Assembly (NCBI RefSeq): GCF_913063105.1
Contig: NZ_CAJXYQ010000005.1
Location: forward strand, 186,001 to 250,000
Direction: 5' to 3'
DNA from: an uncultured Draconibacterium sp.
Lineage (GTDB): Bacteria > Bacteroidota > Bacteroidia > Bacteroidales > Prolixibacteraceae
Length of the DNA stretch: 64,000 nt
Shown: one piece after another, positions 28,661-37,202 of the stretch
How the letters are laid out: each line of letters begins with the position of its first letter
Numbering within the stretch: the first letter of the stretch is position 1
Translations under genes and position numbers: made by a program
The notes under the pieces: generated by a model
Told to the model about the DNA's origin: nothing
Database searches by the model: none
Seen by the model: only the letters and a program-made list of their open reading frames with translations

Positions 28661-30061
28661 ATGAGAATTGGAGTCTTATTTTTAGCAATAGTATTACTTT
28701 TTGGATGTACGCAATCTCAAAAAAAGGAGGTGAAAGAAGAGACCGGATTACCTCAATTAAAAGTTTCGGAAAACCAACGATACCTGATGGATGAAGATGG
28801 AAATCCATTTTTTTGGTTGGGAGATACCGGATGGTTGTTGTTCTCAAAATTAAACCGTGACGAAGCGGAACAGTACCTGGATAACCGCGTGGATAAAGGT
28901 TTTAACGTCATTCAGGTAATGGTGGTACATCATTTACAGGTGAGTAATGTTTATGGCGATTCGGCTCTGGTGATGGGCGATGTTTCAAAACCCGCAGTTA
29001 CCGAAGGAAGTACTTTTGAAGACTCAGCCGCTTATGATTTCTGGGACCACGTAGATTATGTTATTGACATGGCAGAAAAAAAAGGCCTGTATATGGCACT
29101 TGTTCCGGTTTGGGGAACAAATGTAAAAGCCGGAGGTGTTAGTCGCCAACAAGCTGATGTTTATTCAAAGTGGTTGGCTGAACGTTATGGACAGAAATCA
29201 AATATCATCTGGCTCAATGGTGGAGATACCAAAGGTTCCGATTCTACTGCTACCTGGAATATTATGGGGCAAAATTATCATGAACTGGCTCCCGACCATT
29301 TGTGTACTTTTCATCCTTTTGGTCGCATGCAATCATCGCTTTGGTTTCACGATGCCGAATGGCTGGATTTTAATATGTTTCAATCGGGGCACCGACGTTA
29401 CGACCAGGACGACACCGAAAAAGCTTACGGACAGGATAACTACAAATATGTACGCGATGATTTAGCCATGACACCACTTCGTCCGACGATTGATGGCGAA
29501 CCATCTTACGAGGGAATTCCGCAAGGTTTGCACGACCCGGCTGAGCCATTCTGGAACGATGCCGATTTGCGCCGTTACGCTTACTGGTCGGTTTTTGCCG
29601 GTGGTTTTGGTTTTACTTACGGAAACAGTGCAGTAATGCAAATGCACCGCCCCATTGATGAAACGCCTGCCTACGGAGCACGCGAATACTGGACTGAAGC
29701 AATTGATATGCCGGGAGCCGGACAAATGATTCACCTTAAAAACCTGATGCTTACAAAACCTTTTTTTGAACGTTTACCCGACCAATCGCTTATTGCTGCC
29801 GGACAAGGCGAAAAATACGACTATCAGGTGGCAACGCGCGGAAATAATTATGCCATGGTTTATACCTACAACGGACGTGAAATGCAGATTGCTATGGGGA
29901 AAATTGCCGGCGATAGGGTTACTGCTTCGTGGTTTAATCCACGTAACGGTGAACAAACCGCAATTGGTGAGTTTGAAAACAATGGAACGCAATCGTTCGA
30001 CCCTCCTGGAGAAGTAGAAGAAGGGAATGATTGGGTTTTGATTTTGGATTCAGTGGAATAG
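28661..30061 (+). CDS. DUF4038 lipoprotein, GH140 (apiosidase)-like
   Basis: 466 residues. A lipobox (LLFGC, Cys16) precedes a TIM barrel of the DUF4038 family: GNPFFWLGDTGWLLF (48-62), NIIWLNGGDT (181-190) and TIDGEPSYEG (276-285). The Asp of NGGD (D189) and Glu of DGEP (E280) sit where a retaining glycosidase of this fold has acid/base and nucleophile. About 90 C-terminal residues resemble the collagen-binding-like domain usual after DUF4038. GH140, which releases apiose from rhamnogalacturonan II, belongs to this superfamily, but many DUF4038 proteins have other or unknown activities, so apiosidase is only a candidate. Four bases after the previous gene. Confidence 0.75.
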   Translation: MRIGVLFLAIVLLFGCTQSQKKEVKEETGLPQLKVSENQRYLMDEDGNPFFWLGDTGWLLFSKLNRDEAEQYLDNRVDKGFNVIQVMVVHHLQVSNVYGDSALVMGDVSKPAVTEGSTFEDSAAYDFWDHVDYVIDMAEKKGLYMALVPVWGTNVKAGGVSRQQADVYSKWLAERYGQKSNIIWLNGGDTKGSDSTATWNIMGQNYHELAPDHLCTFHPFGRMQSSLWFHDAEWLDFNMFQSGHRRYDQDDTEKAYGQDNYKYVRDDLAMTPLRPTIDGEPSYEGIPQGLHDPAEPFWNDADLRRYAYWSVFAGGFGFTYGNSAVMQMHRPIDETPAYGAREYWTEAIDMPGAGQMIHLKNLMLTKPFFERLPDQSLIAAGQGEKYDYQVATRGNNYAMVYTYNGREMQIAMGKIAGDRVTASWFNPRNGEQTAIGEFENNGTQSFDPPGEVEEGNDWVLILDSVE

Positions 30062-30075
30062 CCTTTCAACAATAC

Positions 30076-30152
30076 TGTCTTTTCGAAGGAGGGACGACTG
30101 AGAAATCTTTCATATTGGAACAGATTTCTACTTATTCTTCGCCGAAATGACA
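30076..30152. repeat. REP-like palindromic intergenic element, copy 1
   Basis: Outer arms TGTCTTTTCG and CGAAATGACA are inverted repeats, and inner arms AGAAATCT and AGATTTCT pair perfectly. The pattern TGTCATTTCG...GGAGAAATCT...CGAAATGACA recurs between genes in many Bacteroidota genomes, and a second copy lies at 60764-60875. It sits between the DUF4038 and GH43-like genes and argues against the two upstream ATGs for the latter. Confidence 0.6.
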
Positions 30153-30179
30153 TTAAAAATGACTAATGAAATTAAAGAA

Positions 30180-31109
30180 ATGACGAAATACATTCTGATA
30201 CTATTAACAACATTGATTTTCTTTTCTTGCCAAAAGGAGAAAGAGGTTTATATATTCAGCACATTCCGCGAACCGGCCGACAAAGGGCTTTTTCTGGCCT
30301 ATAGTTATGACGGTTATACCTGGAACGACCTTGGCGGTCCCTGGCTGGCACCCAAGGTAGGTAATCAAAAGGTAATGCGCGACCCTTCGGTGGTTAAAGG
30401 CCCCGACGGTACTTTCCACATGGTTTGGACATCATCGTGGCGCGGCGACTTAGGTTTTGGTTATGCCAACTCAAAAGACCTTGTAAACTGGTCGGAACAA
30501 GAGTTTATCGAAACAATGGCTTTTGATACATCAACTGTAAATGTCTGGGCCCCCGAGTTGTTTTACGACGATGAAAAAGAGGAATACATCATTATTTGGG
30601 CCTCAACAATCCCATATAAATTCGAAAAGGGGATAGAGGAGGAGCGTAACAATCACCGCATGTATTGCACCATCACAAAAGATTTTAAAACTTTTTCTGA
30701 AACCAAACTGTTTCTCGACCCCGGGTTTAGCGTAATCGATTGTGTAATTGTAAAACGTGGAAAAGGAGATTATGTGTTGGTATTAAAAGACAATACCCGT
30801 CCGGAACGAAATATTAGTGTGGCTTTTGGGAAATCGCCACTGGGGCCATGGGAGAATTATTCGGAACCGTTTACGGCTCAATTTACCGAGGGACCAACAG
30901 TACTTAATTTGGGAGAAGATTGGTTAATCTATTACGATTCGTACCGTGAAAAAATTTATTCTACCCAAAAAACAAAAGATTTTAAAACATTTTCAAATAT
31001 TTCATCAGAAGTTACTTTTCCTGATGGACACAAGCACGGAACCGTTTTTACGGCGTCTGAAAGTATTTTGAATAATTTGATTGAATTGGCAAAACAGAAA
31101 AAGCAATAG
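30180..31109 (+). CDS. GH43-like five-bladed propeller lipoprotein
   Basis: 309 residues from ATG 30180; earlier in-frame ATGs (30147, 30159) fall in or next to the repeat element and would place extra residues before the lipoprotein signal (LIFFSC, Cys17). The GH43-type active site can be read: RDPSVV (D68, base), VIDCVIV (D187, pKa modulator) and TEGPTV (E237, acid), with WAPELFYD between them. GH43 enzymes are mostly alpha-L-arabinofuranosidases or beta-xylosidases; with pectin genes around, arabinose removal from pectic side chains is likely. The lipid anchor suggests outer-membrane attachment. Four bases separate it from the next start. Confidence 0.78.
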   Translation: MTKYILILLTTLIFFSCQKEKEVYIFSTFREPADKGLFLAYSYDGYTWNDLGGPWLAPKVGNQKVMRDPSVVKGPDGTFHMVWTSSWRGDLGFGYANSKDLVNWSEQEFIETMAFDTSTVNVWAPELFYDDEKEEYIIIWASTIPYKFEKGIEEERNNHRMYCTITKDFKTFSETKLFLDPGFSVIDCVIVKRGKGDYVLVLKDNTRPERNISVAFGKSPLGPWENYSEPFTAQFTEGPTVLNLGEDWLIYYDSYREKIYSTQKTKDFKTFSNISSEVTFPDGHKHGTVFTASESILNNLIELAKQKKQ

Positions 31110-31112
31110 AGG

Positions 31113-34100
31113 ATGAAGCAAGTGAAGTTGAGTGTGATATTATTTTTTATAAGCCTGTTTGTGGCGATGGCCCAGGATACCGTACATTTTGTAGGGGCTG
31201 AAAAGGTCAACATCGATTATCACCACGGACAATTAAGTCCGGTACTGGGAGTGCATAACATACAGGTAATGCGCGCCAACCGGGAGCTGCCCGAAACGGC
31301 TGATGGTTTGGGTTGGACCTACAACCATGCAGCCAACCTGGCTTACTGGAATAACAAATTTTATTACCATTACCTGAACGACCCGGTGGGCGAACACATT
31401 CCTCCGGGAAGAACCATGTTACTTACCTCAGAAGACGGTTACAACTGGACAAAGCCGATAACGCTATTCCCGGAATACCGCATTCCGAACGGAACAACAA
31501 AAGAGGGTGTTGATGGAGTTGCCAAAAAGCTTGATGCGGTTATGCACCAACGAATGGGATTTTATGTGGCAAAAGATGGTCGTTTGTTGACTTTGGCTTA
31601 TTATGCCATTTGTCTGAATAAAAAAGATAGCCCTAACGACGGGAAAGGAATTGGTCGTGCCGTGCGGGAGATATACAAAGACGGAACTTTTGGTCCCATT
31701 TATTTTATTCGCTACAACCACGGTTGGAACGAGGAGAATACCGATTTTCCATTCTACAAATCAAGTAAAGACAAAGGCTTTGTGGCCGCCTGCGATGAGT
31801 TGATGGCCAACGCCTTACAAATGCAGCAATGGGTAGAAGAAGCCGACCGCGACGACCCGCTTATTCCCATAAAAAAACAATACAAAGCATTTAGCTACTA
31901 CCATTTACCCAATGGAAATGTAATGGGTTTGTGGAAACATGCTTTAACCGCCTGCAGCACCGATGAAGGAAAAACCTGGACAGTACCATTGCGCGCACCT
32001 GGTTTTGTAAATGCCAATGCAAAAATTTGGGGACAGCGTACCAATGACGGCAAATACGTTACGGTTTATAATCCATCGGAATTTCGCTGGCCACTGGCAC
32101 TATCAATCAGTAACGATGGTGTGGAATACGATAAACTTTTGCTGGTGAACGGCGAAATTACTACAATGCGTTACGGGGGCAACTATAAATCGTACGGGCC
32201 GCAATACGTTCGCGGTATCGTTGAAGGAAACGGTGTTCCTGCAGACAAAAACCTTTGGGTAGCCTACAGCATGAACAAGGAAGACATGTGGATTTCGCGT
32301 GTAAAAGTTCCTGTTTTGGATAAAGAAACGGAGCAGGTTGACGAGGTCTTCTCTGAAATGGAAAAAGGAAAAGAACTCGACCGCTGGAATATCTTTAGTC
32401 CGGTTTGGGCACCTGTAAAAATTGAAGAACAGGGGGGACAGCGTTGGTTGGCTCTTCGTGATAAAGATGAGTTTGATTATGCTAAAGCAACACGTTTATT
32501 TCCATCAACAGATAAACCCAATGTGGAGTTTACCATAAAAACAGGGCAGAACAACACTGGTCTTTTACATGTTGAACTTCAGGATGAAAAAAATACCCCG
32601 GCAATCCGTTTAATTTTTGATAAGGATGGCGTAATAAAATACAAATCGGGCTACCGCGTAAACCGAATGCACGAATACGAAGCCGGAAAAGAATATACAA
32701 TCAGAATTGAAGCTACGGCCACCGACCGTTTTTACAAGGTTTTCTTAAATGGGGAGCAGGTGCTTCGACGTTTGATGTTTGCTCCGGTGAAACAACTGGA
32801 TAAGATTGTTTTTCGTACGGGAGAAATACGTCGTTTTCCCAATGCCGATACGCCAACCGACCAGGATTTCGACGTAAAACAAAGTGGGAAACCGGTACAA
32901 GAAGCAGCGTTTTTTATTAAAAGCCTGAAAACAGAAAAGGCTAATGGGGAAGCAGCAGTTTTAAAAGCTGACGATTTTAAACACTATGTGGATTATTTTA
33001 ATGGCATGGAGGATGAAAACATCGTTCAGGCCATTCCAAATGCCGAATCGTGGGACTGGATGAAAGCCAATGTTCCCTTGTTTGAATGTCCGCAGCATAA
33101 CTTCGAGCAAATGTTTTACTATCGCTGGTGGACCTTACGCAAACATATTAAAGAAACGCCGGTTGGATATGCCATGACCGAGTTCCTTGTGGAAAGAAGT
33201 TATTCCGATAAATACAACCTAATTGCCTGTGCCATTGGGCATCATACCATGGAATCGCGCTGGTTGCACAATTCAAAATATTTAGACGAATACTTGCATG
33301 TTTGGTACCGTGGCAACGAGGGAAAACCAATGGAAAGGTTACGCAAATTTAGCAGTTGGACACCAGCAGCTCTGCTCGAAAAGTACAATGTTGATGGAAA
33401 CCATAACTATTTGCTCGATTTGTTACCAGACATGGAAGCAAATTATAAACGCTGGGAACAGGAACGTAGATTACCCAATGGACTTTTCTGGCAGGAGGAT
33501 GTAAAAGACGGAATGGAGGAACAGATTAGTGGTGGCCGACGTGTGAAAAATGCCCGCCCAACCATTAACAGCTACATGCAGGCCAATGCAGTTGCCATTG
33601 CAAAAATGGCTGAATTGCAAGGCGACACTGCACTTCAGCAACTTTACCTTGCAAAAGCCGATACTTTGAAAAACTTAATTCAGACAAAGCTCTGGAATCC
33701 CGAGATGAATTTTTACGAAACCATTCGTGAAAAAACGCAGGATTACGCCGGAGTAAGGGAAGCCATTGGCTATATCCCGTGGTATTTTAATATTCCCGGA
33801 AATGAGCAAACTGTGGCTTGGGAACAAATTACCGATGAAGAAGGTTTTCTTTGCCCTTACGGAATGACCACTGCCGAACGCCGACACCCCGAATTTCGCA
33901 CGCATGGATGCTGCAAATGCGAGTGGGATGGTGCAATCTGGCCCTTTGCTACTTCGCAAACCTTGGTTGGTTTGGCCAATCTTTTAAACAACTACAATCA
34001 GGATTTAATGAACGATTCCATCTATTTCAAACATTTGGAATTGTATGTGGAATCGCAGTACCATCGCGGACGCCCATACATTGGCGAGTACCAGGATGAA

Positions 34101-34457
34101 GTTACCGGTTACTGGCTTAAAGGCGACCAGGAACGTAGCCGTTACTACAATCATTCAACTTTTAACGATTTAATTATTACCGGATTATGTGGTTTGCGTC
34201 CTCGTGGCGATAATAAACTGGAAGTAAATCCACTGATTCCTGAAGATAAATGGGACTGGTTTTGTTTGGATAAAGTAAAGTACCATGGAAAAATGGTATC
34301 GATTGTCTGGGACAAAAACGGAGACAAATACCAATTGGGTAAAGGCCTTACCATTTTGGTTGATGGAAAAGTTGTTGGGAATTCTGAGAAATTGGAGAAG
34401 ATTGTTTGTGAGTTAACGGCAAGCAAGAATGCTCCCGGCAAAACTGATAAAAACTAA
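31113..34457 (+). CDS. Probable GH143-GH142 fusion (Dha hydrolase / beta-L-arabinofuranosidase)
   Basis: 1114 residues with a signal peptide (cleavage AMAQ|D). Residues of about 25-410 form a sialidase-like propeller (LTSEDGYNWTKP, STDEGKTWTVP). Residues of about 430-620 form a beta-sandwich. Residues of about 640-1090 form an (alpha/alpha)6 barrel (YYRWWTLRKHIKETP, CKCEWDGAIWPF, YYNHSTFNDLIITGLCGLRP in part). This length and order match my recollection of the B. thetaiotaomicron RG-II enzyme BT1020, whose GH142 part removes L-Araf and GH143 part removes Dha from side chain D. An unusual CCKC cluster lies at 933-936. Predicted periplasmic. The domain folds are well supported; the family numbers rest on memory of architecture. 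Confidence 0.68.
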   Translation: MKQVKLSVILFFISLFVAMAQDTVHFVGAEKVNIDYHHGQLSPVLGVHNIQVMRANRELPETADGLGWTYNHAANLAYWNNKFYYHYLNDPVGEHIPPGRTMLLTSEDGYNWTKPITLFPEYRIPNGTTKEGVDGVAKKLDAVMHQRMGFYVAKDGRLLTLAYYAICLNKKDSPNDGKGIGRAVREIYKDGTFGPIYFIRYNHGWNEENTDFPFYKSSKDKGFVAACDELMANALQMQQWVEEADRDDPLIPIKKQYKAFSYYHLPNGNVMGLWKHALTACSTDEGKTWTVPLRAPGFVNANAKIWGQRTNDGKYVTVYNPSEFRWPLALSISNDGVEYDKLLLVNGEITTMRYGGNYKSYGPQYVRGIVEGNGVPADKNLWVAYSMNKEDMWISRVKVPVLDKETEQVDEVFSEMEKGKELDRWNIFSPVWAPVKIEEQGGQRWLALRDKDEFDYAKATRLFPSTDKPNVEFTIKTGQNNTGLLHVELQDEKNTPAIRLIFDKDGVIKYKSGYRVNRMHEYEAGKEYTIRIEATATDRFYKVFLNGEQVLRRLMFAPVKQLDKIVFRTGEIRRFPNADTPTDQDFDVKQSGKPVQEAAFFIKSLKTEKANGEAAVLKADDFKHYVDYFNGMEDENIVQAIPNAESWDWMKANVPLFECPQHNFEQMFYYRWWTLRKHIKETPVGYAMTEFLVERSYSDKYNLIACAIGHHTMESRWLHNSKYLDEYLHVWYRGNEGKPMERLRKFSSWTPAALLEKYNVDGNHNYLLDLLPDMEANYKRWEQERRLPNGLFWQEDVKDGMEEQISGGRRVKNARPTINSYMQANAVAIAKMAELQGDTALQQLYLAKADTLKNLIQTKLWNPEMNFYETIREKTQDYAGVREAIGYIPWYFNIPGNEQTVAWEQITDEEGFLCPYGMTTAERRHPEFRTHGCCKCEWDGAIWPFATSQTLVGLANLLNNYNQDLMNDSIYFKHLELYVESQYHRGRPYIGEYQDEVTGYWLKGDQERSRYYNHSTFNDLIITGLCGLRPRGDNKLEVNPLIPEDKWDWFCLDKVKYHGKMVSIVWDKNGDKYQLGKGLTILVDGKVVGNSEKLEKIVCELTASKNAPGKTDKN

Positions 34458-34487
34458 TAAAACAACTTATATACTTATTAAGAAAAT

Positions 34488-34522
34488 GGATTATGGTTCA
34501 AGTTTAAGCTTGACTATTATCC
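34488..34522. repeat. Intergenic inverted repeat upstream of pectate lyase D
   Basis: GGATTATGGTTCAAG (34488-34502) and CTTGACTATTATCC (34509-34522) pair at 12 of 14 positions with one bulged base. There is no T-tract. It could be an operator or an RNA hairpin separating expression of the fusion enzyme and lyase D. Confidence 0.4.
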
Positions 34523-34552
34523 CAAAATTATAACAACAAAACTGTGCTGAAT

Positions 34553-36091
34553 ATGGCAATTATCCATCGAATTTTTACACGTGTTTTTATCCTTGTTGCA
34601 CTATGCTCAAGCTTGGTTGTTAATGCACAGGATGAATCGGTTTCATCCAAACAACCTGAGCGGGGGCAAATTCCCCCACATCCGCCTAGATTGCCGGAGG
34701 GTGTTATTCCTGCATTCCCGGGTGCATGGGGTGGAGGTATGTTTACTCAAGGTGGGCGCGGAGGAAAAGTGTTCGCTGTTTCTAATTTAAACGATAGCGG
34801 CGAAGGTAGTCTTCGTGCGGCCCTTGAAGCCGAAGGACCACGAATTGTGGTATTTCGTGTAGCAGGAAACATCAAAATAAATGACGATATCAATATCAGT
34901 CATCCCTACATTACTATTGCGGGCCAATCGGCACCGGGTGATGGAGTATGCATTATGGGAACAATCAATATCAATACGCACAATGTTGTTATGCGGCATA
35001 TTCGTGTACGCCGGGGTATTCCTCAGGGCGGCCAAGGCGATGACAACATTGGAGGTAGTAGCCCCGATCATCATATCATCATTGATCATTGTTCGACAAG
35101 CTGGGGAATGGACGAAAATATTTCACTTTACCGGCGAATGAGGCCTTCGTTGGACGGAACCAAGAGAATAAAAGATCCGGCCAGAAATATTACTATCCAA
35201 TGGACTATTTCCAGCGAAGCACTCGATGCACGCGGCCATGCCTTTGGAGGTACATGGGGAGGAAATCCATCGACTTTCCACCACAACCTTTTTGCCTGCA
35301 ATACGGCGCGTAATCCATCCATTGGAATGTCAGGACCCTTTGATTTCCGTAACAATGTAATTTATAACTGGCGACACCGTACAATGGATGGCGGCGATGA
35401 AACGTCTATGATTAACGTCATTAATAATTATTACAAGCCAGGTCCGGCTACCAACGACAATATGCGTGCTGTTTTTGCACGTATCGAAGAGCGATCCATG
35501 TATTCACCCGGCAGTGCCTGGGCAGAGGGTGACTGGTATCCAAAAGAAAAAAATCGTCCCGGGAAATGGTACGTGGCAGGCAACATCATGGACGGCAATA
35601 AAGAATTAAATAACAACAATTGGGCTGGTATGCGCGGACCTGAGCATCTTGCCCGCGTAAATACTCCATTCGAGGGCTGGCCTGTATCACCGCATGAAAC
35701 AGCCGAAGATGCTTTTCTATCGGTACTGAAGCACGCAGGTGCCACCCTGCCCAAACGCGATGCCGTAGATAAACGGGTGACTGAAATGGTTTTTAGTGGC
35801 AAGCCAATGACGGAGACAGGTATAATTAAAGACATTTCAGAAGTTGGGGGGTATCCGGAGTTGACATACCATCCTGAAAAAGTCGCTGTTGATAGTGATG
35901 GAGACGGTATGCCCGATGACTGGGAAAGTAAATACAAGCTTGATCCTGAGAATCCGGCAGATGGTGCCATGGATAGCGATGGTGATATTTATACCAATGT
36001 GGAAGAATACCTTAACGGTACCAATCCACAAGAAAAAATCAATTACCGTAACCTCGGCAATAATATCGACCAAATCAGTTTTTCAAAATAA
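34553..36091 (+). CDS. PL1-family pectate lyase D, periplasmic type
   Basis: 512 residues from ATG 34553 (GTG at 34544 adds only three residues). Signal peptide MAIIHRIFTRVFILVALCSS, cleavage near VNAQ|D. Beta-helix lyase motifs: FPGAWGGGMFTQGGRGG (55-71), ITIAGQSAPGDG, IIDH (176-179) and TARNPS (251-256), with R253 as catalytic arginine candidate. It is closer to lyase C than to A or B. Ends with DSDGDGMPDDWE and DSDGDIYTN calcium motifs; no T9SS domain. Likely acts in the periplasm on oligogalacturonides, giving unsaturated products for the GH105 encoded downstream. Confidence 0.87.
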   Translation: MAIIHRIFTRVFILVALCSSLVVNAQDESVSSKQPERGQIPPHPPRLPEGVIPAFPGAWGGGMFTQGGRGGKVFAVSNLNDSGEGSLRAALEAEGPRIVVFRVAGNIKINDDINISHPYITIAGQSAPGDGVCIMGTININTHNVVMRHIRVRRGIPQGGQGDDNIGGSSPDHHIIIDHCSTSWGMDENISLYRRMRPSLDGTKRIKDPARNITIQWTISSEALDARGHAFGGTWGGNPSTFHHNLFACNTARNPSIGMSGPFDFRNNVIYNWRHRTMDGGDETSMINVINNYYKPGPATNDNMRAVFARIEERSMYSPGSAWAEGDWYPKEKNRPGKWYVAGNIMDGNKELNNNNWAGMRGPEHLARVNTPFEGWPVSPHETAEDAFLSVLKHAGATLPKRDAVDKRVTEMVFSGKPMTETGIIKDISEVGGYPELTYHPEKVAVDSDGDGMPDDWESKYKLDPENPADGAMDSDGDIYTNVEEYLNGTNPQEKINYRNLGNNIDQISFSK

Positions 36092-36107
36092 AGAACGTAA
36101 ACAAAAT

Positions 36108-37199
36108 ATGAACAATAAAATAGCCTATATTCTACTAGTATTTACCGCAATATTATTTACCCAATGTTGTCAAAAAAACGATTTCAAAAGTGGAATTATT
36201 ACCGATGAATTCATTTACGAAGAGGCGCCATATCCGTCATGTCATGCATCAACCATTGCCGAAACTCCCGAGGGGATGGTGGCAGCCTGGTTTGGAGGAA
36301 CACACGAGCGCCACCCCGATGTAGGCATTTGGGTTAGCCATTTAAAAGATGGGAAATGGACCCCATCGGTAGAAGTGGTTAACGGTGTTGAAAATGACAC
36401 CTTACGGTACCCAACATGGAACCCGGTTTTGTTTCAGGTGCCAGATGGCGAACTGTTACTTTTTTACAAAGTAGGCCCAAGCCCGTCAACCTGGTGGGGA
36501 ATGCTAATGCGCTCAAAAGACAATGGCCACACCTGGTCGGAACCGGAAACTTTGCCTGAGGGATTCTTAGGACCCATAAAAAACAAACCTGTTTTGCTGG
36601 ATGATGGAACATTGATATGTCCCACAAGTGTTGAAGGAGGCCCGGGCTGGCGTGTTTATTTCGAAAGCACAAAAGACTTTGGCAAGACCTGGGAAAAAAC
36701 AGAGGTGATAAACAATCCGAAAGTTCATCAGATAATTCAACCAAGTATTTTGAAACACAATGACGGACGTTTACAGATTTTATGCCGCAGCCGCAACAGT
36801 GTTTTGGTTAGCGCCTGGTCGGATGATAATGGCAAAACATGGGGATTAACGCAACCATCAGGTTTGCCAAACAACAACTCTGGCACCGATGCAGTTACCC
36901 TAAAGGACGGCAGACAACTGGTGGTTTATAATCATGTAAAAACACCAATTGGTGCAAGTAAAGGTCATCGTACACCGCTAAATGTTGCTGTTTCGGAAGA
37001 CGGTAAAAATTGGGAGGCAGCACTTGTCTTGGAAGATTCTGAAATCAGCCAGTATTCATATCCGGCAGTTATTCAATCGTCGGATGGTTTAGTGCATGTG
37101 GTTTACACCTGGCGAAGAGAACGCATTAAACACTTGGTTATCGATCCTGCCAAATTAAAAACAACACCAATTGAATTTGAACAATGGCCTGAATTTTAA
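36108..37199 (+). CDS. Sialidase-fold (BNR) lipoprotein
   Basis: 363 residues from ATG 36108; the open frame reaches back to 35889 but that part overlaps lyase D in another phase. Lipobox-like LFTQC gives a lipid-anchored Cys (Cys20). A six-bladed propeller with several Asp-box-like turns follows: SKDNGHTWSEP, STKDFGKTWEK, SDDNGKTWGL and SEDGKNWEA. The opening EEAPYPSCHASTIAETPEG fits the BNR_2 group often labelled exo-alpha-sialidase. Sialic acid is not expected in a plant-pectin locus, whereas the related keto-deoxy sugars Kdo and Dha occur in RG-II, so hydrolysis at one of these is a reasonable guess. Substrate not established. Confidence 0.72.
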   Translation: MNNKIAYILLVFTAILFTQCCQKNDFKSGIITDEFIYEEAPYPSCHASTIAETPEGMVAAWFGGTHERHPDVGIWVSHLKDGKWTPSVEVVNGVENDTLRYPTWNPVLFQVPDGELLLFYKVGPSPSTWWGMLMRSKDNGHTWSEPETLPEGFLGPIKNKPVLLDDGTLICPTSVEGGPGWRVYFESTKDFGKTWEKTEVINNPKVHQIIQPSILKHNDGRLQILCRSRNSVLVSAWSDDNGKTWGLTQPSGLPNNNSGTDAVTLKDGRQLVVYNHVKTPIGASKGHRTPLNVAVSEDGKNWEAALVLEDSEISQYSYPAVIQSSDGLVHVVYTWRRERIKHLVIDPAKLKTTPIEFEQWPEF

Positions 37200-37202
37200 A
37201 AT

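Noticed and set aside
35431..35970. 179-residue open frame on the minus strand inside pectate lyase D
   Set aside because: It lies wholly antisense to a strongly supported lyase gene, has low-complexity composition and no recognisable motif.
35889..36107. Upstream extension of the sialidase-fold gene
   Set aside because: The extension is out of phase with and fully inside lyase D, and the lipoprotein signal starts at ATG 36108.
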